Assembly: GCF_003008595.1 (NCBI RefSeq)
Contig: NZ_CP027669.1
Coordinates: 3,038,001-3,102,000 of the forward strand
Length of the DNA: 64,000 nucleotides
Reading direction: 5' to 3'
Source of the DNA: Simplicispira suum
GTDB taxonomy: Bacteria; Pseudomonadota; Gammaproteobacteria; Burkholderiales; Burkholderiaceae_C
Every line of letters begins with the position of its first letter. The stretch's first letter is position 1. Below are positions 36,806-46,455 of the stretch, one piece after another. Below the pieces are notes generated by a model. The model did not search any database and was not told the DNA's origin. It saw nothing but the letters and a program-made list of their open reading frames with translations. Both the position numbers and the translations under genes were made by a program.

Positions 36806-37366
36806 ATGCGCATTCAATTCAATCCCCGTGTTGCCGCTCTCGGCCTGTCTGTTGCCCTGTCTGCCGTTGCACTGCCTGCGGCGGCGCAGGTGATGGTGGG
36901 CGGCGCATCCATGCTGCCCAGCAAGGACATCATCGACAACGCCGTCAATTCGAAAGACCACACCACGCTGGTTGCAGCGGTCAAGGCGGCCAGTCTGGTC
37001 GAGACGCTCAAGAGTCCAGGCCCGTTCACCGTCTTTGCCCCTACCAATGAGGCTTTTGCCGCACTGCCCGCTGGCACCGTGGACACTTTGCTCAAGCCGG
37101 AAAACAAGCCGACGCTGACCAAGGTGCTGACCTACCATGTCGTGGCCGGCAAGTACGACGCCGCTGCGATCATGAAAATGATCCAGGACGGCGGCGGCAT
37201 GGCCAAGATGAAAACGGTGGAAGGCGGCACGCTGACCGCCAAGTCCAAGGGCAGCAATGTGATGGTGATGGACGAGAAGGGCGGCACCGCCCACGTCACC
37301 ATTGCTGATGTCTACCAGTCAAATGGTGTGATTCACGTCGTCGACAAAGTGCTGATGCCCAAGTAA
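36806..37366 (+). CDS. Secreted fasciclin (FAS1) domain protein
   Basis: A 186-residue protein with a signal peptide (residues 1-27, VAALGLSVALSAVALPAAAQ) and a single FAS1 domain. The H1 and H2 boxes are FTVFAPTNEAFAALPAGTVDTLL and NGVIHVVDKVLMPK, with LTYHVVAGKYDAAAI between them. Such small exported FAS1 proteins are common in proteobacteria and are thought to act in adhesion, but their partners are not known. An AAAAGGAG ribosome binding site precedes the ATG and a hairpin with a T-run follows the gene. Confidence 0.93.
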   Translation: MRIQFNPRVAALGLSVALSAVALPAAAQVMVGGASMLPSKDIIDNAVNSKDHTTLVAAVKAASLVETLKSPGPFTVFAPTNEAFAALPAGTVDTLLKPENKPTLTKVLTYHVVAGKYDAAAIMKMIQDGGGMAKMKTVEGGTLTAKSKGSNVMVMDEKGGTAHVTIADVYQSNGVIHVVDKVLMPK

Positions 37367-37399
37367 GTCCACCGACCTGGCTGAAGCAACGCAACCGCT

Positions 37400-37426
37400 C
37401 GCCGTGCCAACGGCGGGGGGTTTTTT
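37400..37426 (+). terminator. Terminator behind the fasciclin gene
   Basis: A 6-bp stem CGCCGT / ACGGCG with a GCCA loop is followed by five Gs and six Ts. The stem is short, but it is correctly placed 34 bases after the stop. It overlaps the end of the convergent ligase gene by two bases. Confidence 0.6.
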
Positions 37427-38270
37427 ACTGCGTGGCCACCATGTCCTCGCGCACTCTTACAAAGCTGGCAAAGCGCGGCAATCCGCCGTGGTGCGTGCCA
37501 AGAAAGCGGTAGGTCACCCAACTGCCGAGCGGTGGCGGGGTGGTGCGGTCTGCGTCGCTGAAACCCGTGCCCAGCTTGAAGCGCTGGCCATCCGGCATTT
37601 CGAGCAGCAGTGCGCCCATCTTGCCGGCGTGCTTGCCTTTGCCGGGCAGGTGCGCCACGACGCGCGCTTCCGCGTCGTCGTGCGTTTTGAGCTTGATGAG
37701 GTCGTCGCTGCGGCCGGCGCGGTAGAGCGACGCGCCGCGGTGCAGCATCAGCCCTTCGCCGCCTGCGCGCACGGTGCGCAGCAGCAGGGCGTGCAGGGCT
37801 TCGTGGCTGCCGACCCGGTGCTGCGCTACCGCCTGCACCCAAGGCTGGCCCATGCGCGCCACGGTGGTTTGCAGCGCCGGCAGGCGCTCGTCAAAACTGC
37901 CAGGGTGCGCTGGCAGGTCAAACACCATGAAGCGAATCTGACGCCAGGCGGCGTCGCCAGCCTCCTGGCTGCGCACGGTCGATTGCGCCTGCGCAAATCG
38001 GCCGCGCCCGGCCCACAGTTCGCCGTCCAACGCTGTGTTCGGCCAGCCGGCGGTGAACCAGGCTGGCGGGGTGATGGATTCGCCGCCGCGCGTGCGCAAG
38101 CGCTGGCCGTCCCAGTAGCCGCGCACGCCGTCGTATTTTTCGCTGACCCAGTAATCGGCCAGCGGCAGCCCCGGCTGGTAAACCTTTGCCAACAGAAGCG
38201 CAGGCGCCTCGGCGAAGGCGGGTGCGGCCAGCGCAAGGGCGCAAACAGCAAGCACATGCCGTCTGTGCAT
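37425..38270 (-). CDS. ligE: ATP-dependent DNA ligase, periplasmic type (LigE)
   Basis: A minimal ATP-dependent ligase of 281 residues. Motif I is SEKYDGVRGYWDG with the adenylated lysine Lys45, motif III corresponds to RQIRFMVFDLPAHPG, motif IV to GGEGLMLH and motif V to DLIKLKTHDDAEARV. A signal peptide is predicted at residues 1-20 (VLAVCALALAAPAFA), which is the hallmark of LigE enzymes proposed to act in the periplasm during DNA uptake or in extracellular DNA. No Ku gene is nearby, so it is not a non-homologous end-joining ligase. It stands alone on the minus strand behind a dispersed repeat. Confidence 0.9.
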   Translation of the reverse strand: MHRRHVLAVCALALAAPAFAEAPALLLAKVYQPGLPLADYWVSEKYDGVRGYWDGQRLRTRGGESITPPAWFTAGWPNTALDGELWAGRGRFAQAQSTVRSQEAGDAAWRQIRFMVFDLPAHPGSFDERLPALQTTVARMGQPWVQAVAQHRVGSHEALHALLLRTVRAGGEGLMLHRGASLYRAGRSDDLIKLKTHDDAEARVVAHLPGKGKHAGKMGALLLEMPDGQRFKLGTGFSDADRTTPPPLGSWVTYRFLGTHHGGLPRFASFVRVREDMVATQ

Positions 38271-38271
38271 T

Positions 38272-38346
38272 GTTGCTATTCTAGTAATAGCTGCTCGCGC
38301 TTACTGGATAAGCGCTAGAGGCCAATTTTGCCTAAATTTTTGCTGC
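38272..38346 (-). repeat. Dispersed palindromic repeat, copy 4
   Basis: On the minus strand the copy begins at the fabI stop and reads AAAAATTTAGGCAAAATTGG, CCTCTAGCGCTTATCCAGTA, AGCGCGAGCAGCTATTACTA and GAATAGCAA. It fills the space between fabI and ligE, so the ligE promoter must lie in or before it. Confidence 0.8.
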
Positions 38347-39135
38347 TTACACCATGTCGCGGCTGATGCCTGCCGTCTGGCTGAAGCCGCCATCCACGTA
38401 GGTGATTTCGGCGGTCATGCCGCTGGCGAGGTCGCTCATCAGGAAGGCGGCGACATTGCCCACGTCTTCAATGGTCACGTTGCGGCGTAAGGGCGAGGCA
38501 CTGGCAACGCCGCTGAGCAGCTTGCCGAAATCTTTGATGCCACTGGCCGCCAGCGTCTTGATAGGCCCGGCGCTGATGCCGTTGACGCGCATGCCCTTGG
38601 GACCGAGCGCTTCGGCCAGATACCGCACGCTGGCTTCCAGGCTGGCCTTGGCCAGGCCCATGGTGTTGTAGTTGGGAATGGTGCGCAGCGCGCCCAGGTA
38701 CGACAGCGTCAGCAGGGCCGACTTGTCGTTCAGGTAGGGCAGGGCGGCCTTGGCCATCGCCGGAAAGCTGTAGGCGCTGATGTCGTGCGCCACGCGAAAG
38801 CCTTCGCGCGAGAGGCCTTCGAGGAAGTCGCCAGCGATGGCTTCGCGTGGGGCAAAGCCAATGCTGTGCACAAAGCCATCGAGCGTGGGCCACGTGGCCG
38901 AAAGTTCGCGGAACATGCGCTCGATCTGCTCGTCGCTGGCCACGTCGCAATCGAACACCAGCTTGGAGTCGAACTCCGCTGCGAATTCGGTGATGCGGTC
39001 CTTGAAGCGCTCGCCGACGTAGCTGAAGGCCAGCTCAGCGCCCTGCTGGTGGCAGGCGCGTGCAATGCCGTAGGCAATGGAGCGGTTGGACAGCACGCCG
39101 GTAATCAGCAACTTCTTGCCCGTGAGAAAGCCCAT
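38347..39135 (-). CDS. fabI: Enoyl-[acyl-carrier-protein] reductase (NADH)
   Basis: FabI catalyses the last step of each fatty acid elongation cycle and is the target of triclosan and isoniazid-type inhibitors. The cofactor segment [24 protein letters not shown] and the catalytic Tyr146, Tyr156 and Lys163 (YNTMGLAK) have exactly the Escherichia coli numbering. At 262 residues it is full length. The end [18 protein letters not shown] is typical. It is divergent from the yejA-type gene, with about 110 bases between the two starts. Confidence 0.97.
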   Translation of the reverse strand: MGFLTGKKLLITGVLSNRSIAYGIARACHQQGAELAFSYVGERFKDRITEFAAEFDSKLVFDCDVASDEQIERMFRELSATWPTLDGFVHSIGFAPREAIAGDFLEGLSREGFRVAHDISAYSFPAMAKAALPYLNDKSALLTLSYLGALRTIPNYNTMGLAKASLEASVRYLAEALGPKGMRVNGISAGPIKTLAASGIKDFGKLLSGVASASPLRRNVTIEDVGNVAAFLMSDLASGMTAEITYVDGGFSQTAGISRDMV

Positions 39136-39245
39136 GGTGGTTCTCCTGTCGAGGAATGTGAGAGGGATCGCGCTGGCTGACGCGGTGCAAGGGTGCGAGC
39201 GCCTGTGGGGGCGGGCGCGGCGCCAGCATGGTGCAGAATTGTCGC

Positions 39246-41072
39246 ATGCGGTTCTGGCTGATTTTCTTGTCCTGCTGGCTGGCGCTGCCGGCCTGGGCGG
39301 CGCACGCCTACGCCTTGTGGGGCGAGCCGCTGTACCCGGCCGGATTTGACCATTTCGCTTACGTCAATCCGCAGGCTCCCAAGGGCGGCGAGCTGCGCCT
39401 GGTGAGCAACCAGCGCACCTCCACCTTCGACAAATACAACCCATTCACCATGCGCGGCGCGGCGCCCGCGTATTTGAGCGAGTTGATGTTCGACAGCCTG
39501 CTGACGGGCTCTTTGGACGAAACCGCCACCGGCTATGGCTTGCTGGCAGACGATGTGCAAGTGGCGGCTGATGGCCTGTCTGCCACCTTCCACCTGCACC
39601 CTGAAGCGCGCTTTCACAACGGCGACCCGGTGCTGGCGCAGGATGTGGCCTGGACGTTCGAGACGCTGGTGGGGCCGTTTACCTCGCCCGGCTACAAAAC
39701 CTTGCTGATTGATGTCGCCGGTGTGGACGTGGTGAACGATCGCACTGTGCGCTTTCGCTTCAACAAACCCAACCGCGAACTGCCGCTCACCGTTGGGGGT
39801 CTGCCCATCTTCAGCCGCGCCTGGGGCATGGAAAACGGCAAGCACAAACCCTTTGACCAGGTGGTGACCGACATCCCCATCGGCAGTGGTCCGTACAAAA
39901 TTGGCCCGGTGCGCTTTGGCAAGGACATTACGTATGTGCGCGACCCCAACTACTGGGCGCGCGACCTGAAAGTGCGCCGCGGTCAAAACAACTTCGACCG
40001 CATAGAGGTCAAAATTTACAAGGACAACACCGCAAAACTGGAGGCGCTCAAGGCCGGCGAGTTCGACCTGATGCGTTTCTTTAGCGCGGGCGACTGGGCG
40101 CGGCGCGTGAACGGCAAAAAGTTCGATACCGGCGAGCTGGTGAAGGGCGAATTCGCGCACAAGCTGCCCTCGGGGTTTCAAAGCTACGTGCTCAACACCC
40201 GCCGCCCCTTTCTGCAGGACGAGCGGGTGCGCGAAGCCTTGGGTTTGGCAATCGACTACGAGTGGATGAACCGCCAGCTTTTCTATGGTGCCTACCAACG
40301 CGTGCATGGTCTGTTCGGCAACACCGCCTGCGAGACGCATGGCAGCCCCTCGCCCGACGAGCTGGCGCTGATGGAGCCGTGGCGCAAGAGCATTCCTCCC
40401 GCAGCGTTCGGGCCTATGCCCCAGCCCCCGCGCACCGACGGCGAGCACAGCCTGCGGGACAACCTGCGCCGCGCCAAGGCCTTGCTCAACGATGCGGGCT
40501 GGGCGGTGAAGGACGGCGCTTTGCGCAACGCCCAGGGCGAGGCGATGGTGCTCGAATACATGGACAGCAACGAAGGAGGCGTGCGCACCGTCTCGCCCTG
40601 GATGCGCAACCTCGAAAAACTTGGCATCACGCTCAAGTTTCGCTCGGTCGATTTCGCGCTGTACCAGGAGCGCCTGCAGAAATTCGATTTCGACATCACG
40701 TCCATTGCCTACCAGGGCACCAACAACCCCGGCCAGGAGTTTGCCGACCTGTTTGGCAGCAAGGCGGCAGACACGGAGGATTCGGGCAACTTCGCCGGCG
40801 TGAAGAACCCGGCGGTGGACGCGATGATTCGCGCCATGACCAGCGCCAAGACCCAGCAGCAGTTGCTGCCCGCCTGCCACGCGCTCGAACGCATCATCGT
40901 CGCCGGCCACTATCTCATTCCGCAGTGGAGCGCTGGCACGCACCGCATGGCGTACAACGCCTGGCGTTTGGCCAAGCCGGATGTGGTGCCGCCGTATTCG
41001 CCCGGCGAAACATGGGTCATCGACACCTGGTGGGCACGCATGCCACCGCAGACGTCGCCAAGCCCACGCTAA
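39246..41072 (+). CDS. yejA: YejA-type extracellular peptide-binding protein
   Basis: A 608-residue solute-binding protein of the SBP_bac_5 family with a signal peptide ([19 protein letters not shown]). The opening of the mature part, [30 protein letters not shown] (in part), and [20 protein letters not shown] match YejA, which in Escherichia coli serves microcin C and other peptide uptake. The downstream genes are the YejB, YejE and YejF components in the normal order. The ATG chosen heads the signal peptide; a GTG six codons upstream is also in frame. The gene ends three bases before yejB. Confidence 0.93.
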   Translation: MRFWLIFLSCWLALPAWAAHAYALWGEPLYPAGFDHFAYVNPQAPKGGELRLVSNQRTSTFDKYNPFTMRGAAPAYLSELMFDSLLTGSLDETATGYGLLADDVQVAADGLSATFHLHPEARFHNGDPVLAQDVAWTFETLVGPFTSPGYKTLLIDVAGVDVVNDRTVRFRFNKPNRELPLTVGGLPIFSRAWGMENGKHKPFDQVVTDIPIGSGPYKIGPVRFGKDITYVRDPNYWARDLKVRRGQNNFDRIEVKIYKDNTAKLEALKAGEFDLMRFFSAGDWARRVNGKKFDTGELVKGEFAHKLPSGFQSYVLNTRRPFLQDERVREALGLAIDYEWMNRQLFYGAYQRVHGLFGNTACETHGSPSPDELALMEPWRKSIPPAAFGPMPQPPRTDGEHSLRDNLRRAKALLNDAGWAVKDGALRNAQGEAMVLEYMDSNEGGVRTVSPWMRNLEKLGITLKFRSVDFALYQERLQKFDFDITSIAYQGTNNPGQEFADLFGSKAADTEDSGNFAGVKNPAVDAMIRAMTSAKTQQQLLPACHALERIIVAGHYLIPQWSAGTHRMAYNAWRLAKPDVVPPYSPGETWVIDTWWARMPPQTSPSPR

Positions 41073-41075
41073 GCC

Positions 41076-42107
41076 ATGTTCGCCTACATCCTCAAACGCA
41101 TCCTGCTCATGCTGCCCACGCTGCTGGGCGTGCTGATGCTCACCTTTGCGGTGGTTCAGTTTGTGCCCGGCGGGCCGGTGGAGCAGTACCTGGCGGAGGC
41201 CAAGGCGGGTGCCGGGCGCGCGGGTGCCGAGGGCGGCGGCATGGGCTACCGCGGCGCGCAGGGCGTGGACCCCAAGCGCCTCGAACAAATCAAGGCGCTG
41301 TACGGCTTCGACAAGCCACCGCACGAGCGCTTCATGCAGATGCTGGGCCAATTTGCGCGCTTTGATTTGGGACGCAGTTTTTTCCAGAACAAAGACGTGT
41401 GGCAGTTGGTGAAAGAAAAGCTCCCGGTGTCCATCAGCCTGGGCCTGTGGACCTTCTTCATCAGTTACTTGGTTGCCGTCCCGCTGGGCGTGGCCAAGGC
41501 GGTGCGTGCGGGCTCGCGTTTTGATTTGGTGACCACGCTGCTGGTGCTGGTCGGGTATGCGATTCCCGGCTTTGTGCTCGGCCTGGCCTTGCTGGTGATC
41601 TTTGGCGGGCAACTGCAGTGGTTTCCGCTGCGCGGCCTGACGTCGAGCAACTGGGAGGAGCTCAGTTGGGGCGCGCGCATCGTCGACTACCTCTGGCACA
41701 TCACCCTGCCCATCATCGCCATGGTGCTGGGCAGTTTCGCCGTGACCGCCATGCTGACCAAGAACGCGTTTCTGGAAGAAATCCGCAAGCAGTACGTGCT
41801 GACGGCGCGCGCCAAGGGCTTGAGCGAGCGCCAGGTGCTGTGGAAGCACGTGTTTCGCAACGCGCTGATTCCCATCATCACGGGCTTTCCTGCGGCGTTC
41901 ATTGGCGCGTTTTTCACAGGCTCGCTGCTGATCGAAACCCTGTTTTCACTCGATGGCCTCGGCCTGCTCAGCTACGAGAGCGTGATTCGGCGCGACTACC
42001 CGGTGGTGCTGGGTACGCTGTACCTGTTTACGCTGATTGGCTTGTTCACCAAGCTGATCTCTGACCTGTGCTACGTGTGGGTGGATCCGCGTGTCAAGTT
42101 CGACTGA
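41076..42107 (+). CDS. yejB: YejB-type ABC transporter permease
   Basis: A 343-residue DppB/OppB-family permease with six membrane segments. The N-terminal segment ILLMLPTLLGVLMLTFAVVQFVPGGPVEQYL (in part) and the EAA-loop text YVLTARAKGLSERQVLWKHVFRNALIPIITGFP (in part) identify it as YejB-like. It is translationally close to yejA (three bases). The operon is interrupted immediately after it by a toxin-antitoxin pair, with yejE beyond. Confidence 0.95.
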   Translation: MFAYILKRILLMLPTLLGVLMLTFAVVQFVPGGPVEQYLAEAKAGAGRAGAEGGGMGYRGAQGVDPKRLEQIKALYGFDKPPHERFMQMLGQFARFDLGRSFFQNKDVWQLVKEKLPVSISLGLWTFFISYLVAVPLGVAKAVRAGSRFDLVTTLLVLVGYAIPGFVLGLALLVIFGGQLQWFPLRGLTSSNWEELSWGARIVDYLWHITLPIIAMVLGSFAVTAMLTKNAFLEEIRKQYVLTARAKGLSERQVLWKHVFRNALIPIITGFPAAFIGAFFTGSLLIETLFSLDGLGLLSYESVIRRDYPVVLGTLYLFTLIGLFTKLISDLCYVWVDPRVKFD

Positions 42108-42117
42108 GATGTGCGTG

Positions 42118-42148
42118 TTGTTGGACATGTCGAATGGATATAATGTCC
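42118..42148 (+). promoter_or_regulatory. Candidate promoter and operator of the toxin-antitoxin pair
   Basis: A perfect -10 box TATAAT (42139-42144) is flanked by inverted repeats GGACAT and ATGTCC (42123-42128 and 42143-42148). A weak TTGTTG lies 15 bases before the -10. Autorepression by the antitoxin-toxin complex at such a dyad is typical of Phd/VapB systems. Confidence 0.55.
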
Positions 42149-42178
42149 ATGTTGAATGACTACCATCAGGAGGCCGTC

Positions 42179-42496
42179 ATGACATGGAACATTGCCAGTG
42201 CCAAACAGCAGTTCTCCGAGGTGGTGCGCCTTACCGCGGAAGAACCGCAGGCCATCTACAACCGCGACAAGCCCGTGGCGGTGATGATCTCTGCCCAGGA
42301 TTTTGCCGATTTTGAGCGTTGGCGCGCGGAGCGTGACAGGCCGAAGTTGGCACAGCAGTTTGATGAAATACGCGCGTTGCTGGCTGCTGACGGCCAGGAT
42401 GGGATCGAAATTCCGCCCCGCACCACGCGCTACAACGCCATGGTGGACGACCCCCATTACTGGGACGAGCCAACGGACAGTGCCAGGAAAGACTAA
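42179..42496 (+). CDS. Phd/YefM-type antitoxin
   Basis: A 105-residue antitoxin. The first 50 residues (WNIASAKQQFSEVVRLTAEEPQAIYNRDKPVAVMISAQDF in part) match the Phd/YefM DNA-binding fold, with KPVAVMISAQDF as the family signature. The acidic and flexible C-terminal half (DGIEIPPRTTRYNAMVDDP) would wrap the toxin. A strong AGGAGG ribosome binding site precedes the ATG and a TATAAT promoter and dyad lie just upstream. The toxin starts six bases after its stop. It lies inside the yej transporter operon, which is unusual. Confidence 0.88.
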   Translation: MTWNIASAKQQFSEVVRLTAEEPQAIYNRDKPVAVMISAQDFADFERWRAERDRPKLAQQFDEIRALLAADGQDGIEIPPRTTRYNAMVDDPHYWDEPTDSARKD

Positions 42497-42502
42497 AGCC
42501 GC

Positions 42503-42907
42503 GTGTACCTTGTCGATACCAACGTCGTCAGCGAACTGATGCGCCCGCGCCCCCATGCGGGCGTGGTGCAGTGGAGCGGCCGCTTGGAGCCCAGCGGCAT
42601 TGCGTTTGTCGTGAGCGCCATCACGGTCGATGAAATTGTGTTCGGGCTGCAGTGGCGACCCAGCGCCGCCAAGATGGACTGGTTTGCGCGCTTCATGCAG
42701 CGCGTCACCGTCTTGCCCGTAACCGAAAGCATCGCCCGCCGAGCGGGAGAAATGCGCGCACAGATGGCGGTGCTAGGGCAGGTGCGCGAGCAGGCGGACA
42801 TGCTGATTGCCGCCACCGCCCAAATCCACGCACTCACCTTGGTCACCCGCAACGTGCGCGACTTTGGCGGCTGTGGCATTGCTGTTCTCAATCCTTTCAC
42901 TCCATGA
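42503..42907 (+). CDS. PIN-domain toxin (VapC/FitB type)
   Basis: A 134-residue PIN-domain ribonuclease. The four acidic active-site residues are present: Asp5 in LVDTNVVSELMRP, Glu44 in TVDEIVFGL, Asp99 in EQADMLIAATA and Asp120 near the end (TRNVRDFGG). VapC/FitB toxins cleave RNA (often tRNA or rRNA) and are neutralised by the adjacent antitoxin. It starts at a GTG. Its TGA overlaps the yejE ATG by four bases, so its translation is coupled to a transporter subunit. Confidence 0.9.
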   Translation: MYLVDTNVVSELMRPRPHAGVVQWSGRLEPSGIAFVVSAITVDEIVFGLQWRPSAAKMDWFARFMQRVTVLPVTESIARRAGEMRAQMAVLGQVREQADMLIAATAQIHALTLVTRNVRDFGGCGIAVLNPFTP

Positions 42908-43953
42908 GCGAAGCGCCCGCGTCGCCCGTCTCCTTGTCTCCCAGCCGCCGCGCCTGGTTGCGGTTCAAGCGCAACCGCCTGGGTTTTTGGAGCCTAGTGA
43001 TCTTTGTGGTGCTGGTGGCGCTGAGCCTGGGCGCCGAGCTGGTCAGCAACGACCGACCGCTGGTCGTGCGCTACGAGGGCCAGCTGTATTTCCCCATGCT
43101 CAAGGACTACCCGGAGACCACCTTCGGCGGTGATTTCCTGACCGAAACGGATTACCTCGACCCCTACATCCGCAAGAAACTGAGCGAAGGCAGCAACTGG
43201 GCGCTGTTCACGCTGAATCCTTACGGGCCCAACACGCTGAATTATTTCGCGAAGTCGCCCAACCCGGCAGGCCCCACCAGGGACAACTGGCTGGGCACCG
43301 ACGATCGCGGCCGCGATATGGCGGCGCAGCTGCTGTACGGCTTTCGCGTCAGCGTGCTGTTTGCGCTGGCGCTCACGGTGACGGGCGTATTTTTGGGCAT
43401 CGTGACGGGGGCCATTCAGGGCTTTTTTGGCGGCAAGACCGATCTGGCGTTCCAGCGATTCATTGAAATCTGGGGCTCCATGCCCGAGCTGTATTTGCTC
43501 ATCATCTTCAGCGCCGTGTTTGCGCCCAGCATTTCCCTGCTGCTCATTTTGCTCAGCCTGTTTGGCTGGATGGGCCTGTCGGACTACGTGCGCGCCGAGT
43601 TCCTGCGCAACCGCCAACTCGACTATGTCAAGGCGGCACGCGCGCTGGGCGTGGGCAACTGGCAGATTATCTGGCGCCACATCCTGCCCAACAGCCTGAC
43701 GCCTGTCGTCACGTTCCTGCCGTTTCGCATGAGCGCGGCGATTTTGGCGCTGACCTCGCTGGATTTTCTGGGCCTGGGCGTGCCGCCGGGAACGCCGTCG
43801 CTTGGCGAGCTGCTGAGTCAGGGCAAGAACAACATCGATGCGTGGTGGATATCGCTCTCCACCTTCGGCGTGCTGGTGATCACGCTGCTGCTGCTGACTT
43901 TCATGGGCGATGCGCTTCGGGACGCGCTCGACCCAAGAAAGGCCGACCGATGA
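42904..43953 (+). CDS. yejE: YejE-type ABC transporter permease
   Basis: A 349-residue DppC/OppC-family permease. The cytoplasmic start [21 protein letters not shown], the periplasmic region [26 protein letters not shown] in YejE style (in part), the [24 protein letters not shown] block and the EAA loop [28 protein letters not shown] (in part) are present. The ATG overlaps the toxin stop and its own stop overlaps the yejF ATG (ATGA), so toxin, yejE and yejF are translationally linked. Confidence 0.94.
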   Translation: MSEAPASPVSLSPSRRAWLRFKRNRLGFWSLVIFVVLVALSLGAELVSNDRPLVVRYEGQLYFPMLKDYPETTFGGDFLTETDYLDPYIRKKLSEGSNWALFTLNPYGPNTLNYFAKSPNPAGPTRDNWLGTDDRGRDMAAQLLYGFRVSVLFALALTVTGVFLGIVTGAIQGFFGGKTDLAFQRFIEIWGSMPELYLLIIFSAVFAPSISLLLILLSLFGWMGLSDYVRAEFLRNRQLDYVKAARALGVGNWQIIWRHILPNSLTPVVTFLPFRMSAAILALTSLDFLGLGVPPGTPSLGELLSQGKNNIDAWWISLSTFGVLVITLLLLTFMGDALRDALDPRKADR

Positions 43954-45563
43954 CCGATCGGCCTGGAAATCTGCTCGAAGTCCGCGACCTGCATGTGCGC
44001 TTTGGCGCCAAAGAAGTGGTGTGCGGTGTGAGCTTCGACATTGCGGCCGGTGAGAAGCTGGCGCTGGTGGGCGAATCGGGTTCGGGCAAAACCATCACCG
44101 CGCTCAGCCTGCTGCGCCTGGCGGGCGATGCGGGGGTGCAGGGCAATGCCGTGTTTGAAGGCCGTGACTTGCTGGCGCTGTCGGAACGTGAGATGCGCGG
44201 CCTGCGCGGCGGCGACATCGCCATGATTTTCCAGGAACCCATGACGGCGCTGAATCCGCTGATGACGGTGGGCCGACAAATCAGCGAGGTTTTGGAGCTG
44301 AAACAGGCGCTGACGCAGGCGCAGTCATGGCTGGCAGCTATCGAATTGATTGCAAGCACCGGCATTCCCGAGCCTGCTCGCCGCGCTGCCGCGTTTCCGC
44401 ATCAGCTCTCGGGCGGGCAGCGCCAGCGCGCCATGATTGCGATGGCGCTCGCCAGCCGTCCCAAGCTCTTGCTGGCCGACGAGCCCACGACGGCGCTCGA
44501 CGTGACCTTGCGCGGGCAGATTCTTGAGCTGCTCGCCGACCTGCAGCGCCAGACCGGCATGGCGGTGCTGCTGATCACGCACGACCTGAATCTGGTGCGC
44601 CGCTTTGCCGACCGCGTGGCCGTGATGGAACAGGGTGTGCTGGTAGAGCAGGGCCCTGTCGCCAACATTTTTCAGGCCCCGCAGCACCCCTACACGCGCA
44701 GGCTCATCGCCAGTCAGCCCAAGCGGGATGTGGTGGAGGGCGCGCCCGAGGCGAACGCCAGGCCGCTGCTGCGTGCGCACAAGCTGCGCGTGAGTTATCC
44801 GACGCCTTTGCCGGGTGTGCGCGGTTGGTTCAAAAAAGGCGAATTCATTGCGGTGCACGGCGCCGAGCTGTGCCTGGTGCCAGGCCGCACGCTGGGCGTG
44901 GTGGGTGAATCGGGTTCGGGCAAATCGACGCTGGCGCAGGCACTGTTGGGCCTGCTGCCCTACCAGGGCAGTGTGGAGGTGGTTGGCCGTGCCTGGCAGG
45001 CGCCCAGCGCGCGCAACACGCCGGCCAACCAGCGCTTGCGCCAGCAGATTCAGGTGGTGTTTCAGGACCCGTTCTCGTCCCTCTCGCCACGCCTGACGGT
45101 GGAGGAAATTGCCGGCGAGGGCCTGCACGTGCACGAACCGGCGCTGCCTTTGCCCGAGCGCCGGCGGCGGGTGGCTGCCGCGTTGGCCGAGGTGGGGCTG
45201 ACCGAGGCGCAGTTTCCCGGTCTGCTGGCGCGTTACCCGCACGAGTTTTCGGGCGGCCAGCGCCAGCGCCTGGCGATTGCGCGGGCGCTGATCGTGCAGC
45301 CGCGCGTGCTGGTGCTGGATGAACCCACCAGCGCATTGGATGTGACCATTCAGCAGCAGGTGCTGGCCCTGCTGCAGCGCCTGCAGCGCGAGCACGGTCT
45401 GGCCTATGTACTGATCACCCACGACGTGGACGTGGTGCGCGCCATGGCGCACGATGTGCTGGTGATGAAGGATGGAGTGGTGGTCGAAGCGGGCAGCGTC
45501 ACAGCGGTGCTGGATGCGCCGCGTGAGGCCTACACCCAAGCGCTGGTCGCTGCCGCGCACTGA
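43950..45563 (+). CDS. yejF: YejF-type dual ABC ATPase
   Basis: A 537-residue protein with two ABC cassettes. The Walker A motifs are GESGSGKTI and GESGSGKST, the ABC signatures [19 protein letters not shown] and [19 protein letters not shown], and the Walker B sites [12 protein letters not shown] and [12 protein letters not shown]. It energises the YejB/YejE channel. Residues about 120-136 ([17 protein letters not shown]) are read from DNA resembling the dispersed repeat; the family normally has a charged helix here, but the length is unchanged. The ATG overlaps the yejE stop. Confidence 0.95.
   Translation: MTDRPGNLLEVRDLHVRFGAKEVVCGVSFDIAAGEKLALVGESGSGKTITALSLLRLAGDAGVQGNAVFEGRDLLALSEREMRGLRGGDIAMIFQEPMTALNPLMTVGRQISEVLELKQALTQAQSWLAAIELIASTGIPEPARRAAAFPHQLSGGQRQRAMIAMALASRPKLLLADEPTTALDVTLRGQILELLADLQRQTGMAVLLITHDLNLVRRFADRVAVMEQGVLVEQGPVANIFQAPQHPYTRRLIASQPKRDVVEGAPEANARPLLRAHKLRVSYPTPLPGVRGWFKKGEFIAVHGAELCLVPGRTLGVVGESGSGKSTLAQALLGLLPYQGSVEVVGRAWQAPSARNTPANQRLRQQIQVVFQDPFSSLSPRLTVEEIAGEGLHVHEPALPLPERRRRVAAALAEVGLTEAQFPGLLARYPHEFSGGQRQRLAIARALIVQPRVLVLDEPTSALDVTIQQQVLALLQRLQREHGLAYVLITHDVDVVRAMAHDVLVMKDGVVVEAGSVTAVLDAPREAYTQALVAAAH
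44307..44355 (+). repeat. Diverged repeat copy inside yejF
   Basis: The text GCGCTGACGCAGGCGCAGTC, ATGGCTGGCAGCTATCGAAT and TGATTGCAA aligns without gaps to the consensus from CTCTAGCGCTTAT through AGCTATTGTTTTGATAG, with about 32 of 49 bases identical. It is sense to yejF. As in gcvP, coincidence cannot be excluded at this level of similarity. Confidence 0.35.
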
Positions 45564-45587
45564 GACGGTGATTTGCAGGTATCGGCT

Positions 45588-46169
45588 TCAACTGCCGTCC
45601 TTGCCCTGGTCTACCCAGAGCACCTTGTCGACATCCACCCCCATTGCGCGCGCCTTGGCGAGCAGGCGGTTGCGAACGCCTGGCGGCAAGCTAGGGGTTC
45701 GGGACAAGATCCAGAAGTAGTCCAGGTCGGAGCCCACCACCATGGCCCATTGGTAGTTCGGATCGAGCGCCACCACGTTGTAGCCGCCCCAGAACGGGCC
45801 AAAGAACGATACCTTCAGCGCGGCCCGTGTCGGCTCGCCGACAAAGCGCGCCTTGCCCACCGATTCACGCCATTCCTTCTTCTTCGGGTCGTAGCCGCGA
45901 TTGATGACCTTGATCGTGCCGTCGGCATTGCGGCGGTACTCGGCACGGGTCTGTATCAGCCCGCGTTCAAACCGGTGGTCAATGCGCGCCAGTTCCACCC
46001 AATGGCCGGCGTAGCGCTCCACATCGAACGAGCCGACGGGCTCCACACCGGCCGGCGGTCGCGCCGCGCAGGCTGACAGGGTGAGCAAGGTGGCAATGGC
46101 CGCGGCACCGGCCAAGGCAATGGGCCAGCCGCGATGGCGGGGAAGGGCGGCGTTGCGGCGCGCAGGCAT
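45588..46169 (-). CDS. blc: Lipocalin-type outer membrane lipoprotein (Blc-like)
   Basis: A 193-residue lipoprotein. The lipobox is LTLSAC with Cys34, after a hydrophobic signal segment. The mature protein is a bacterial lipocalin with SFDVERYAGHWVELARIDHRFERGL (in part, the G-x-W motif of lipocalins), RGYDPKKKEWRESVGKARFV and YNVVALDPNYQWAMVVGSDLDYFWILSRTP (in part). Blc binds lysophospholipids. The start was set at MPARRNAALP, because the frame extends upstream without signal-like sequence. It converges on yejF. Confidence 0.9.
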   Translation of the reverse strand: MPARRNAALPRHRGWPIALAGAAAIATLLTLSACAARPPAGVEPVGSFDVERYAGHWVELARIDHRFERGLIQTRAEYRRNADGTIKVINRGYDPKKKEWRESVGKARFVGEPTRAALKVSFFGPFWGGYNVVALDPNYQWAMVVGSDLDYFWILSRTPSLPPGVRNRLLAKARAMGVDVDKVLWVDQGKDGS

Positions 46170-46317
46170 GGGCAGATCTTTCTCGGTAAGCAGCAAAGGC
46201 AATGTTCCCACTGTAGGCAGGCCGGGCGGCACCCTCTGTAGGCGCGCGCTGGCAGCCAACGTCGGAAAGTGCATTGGCGCAGCGACCGAAGCGGGTTCAG
46301 CCGCACTGAAAAAATGA

Positions 46318-46380
46318 AGGCAAAATATGCCTCTAGCGCTTATTGGTAAACCGTTTCAAGCTATTGTTATGATAGCTTAC
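46318..46380 (+). repeat. Dispersed palindromic repeat, copy 5
   Basis: The copy reads GCAAAATATGCCTCTAGCGC, TTATTGGTAAACCG and CAAGCTATTGTTATGATAGC. The second arm of the first palindrome is degraded (AAACCGTTT for AAGCGCTAG). It lies between the divergent lipocalin and CDF transporter genes, not behind a gene end. Confidence 0.75.
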
Positions 46381-46455
46381 TCTCAATTCCAGGGGCTGAG
46401 GGTAAGCTCACTGGGTTCGCCACTCCCGCTCCTTTGACTGCCTTTCCGCTGTTTC

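Noticed and set aside
39105..41849. A 914-codon minus-strand open frame opposite yejA and yejB
   Set aside because: Antisense to two confidently identified transporter genes; no domain text.
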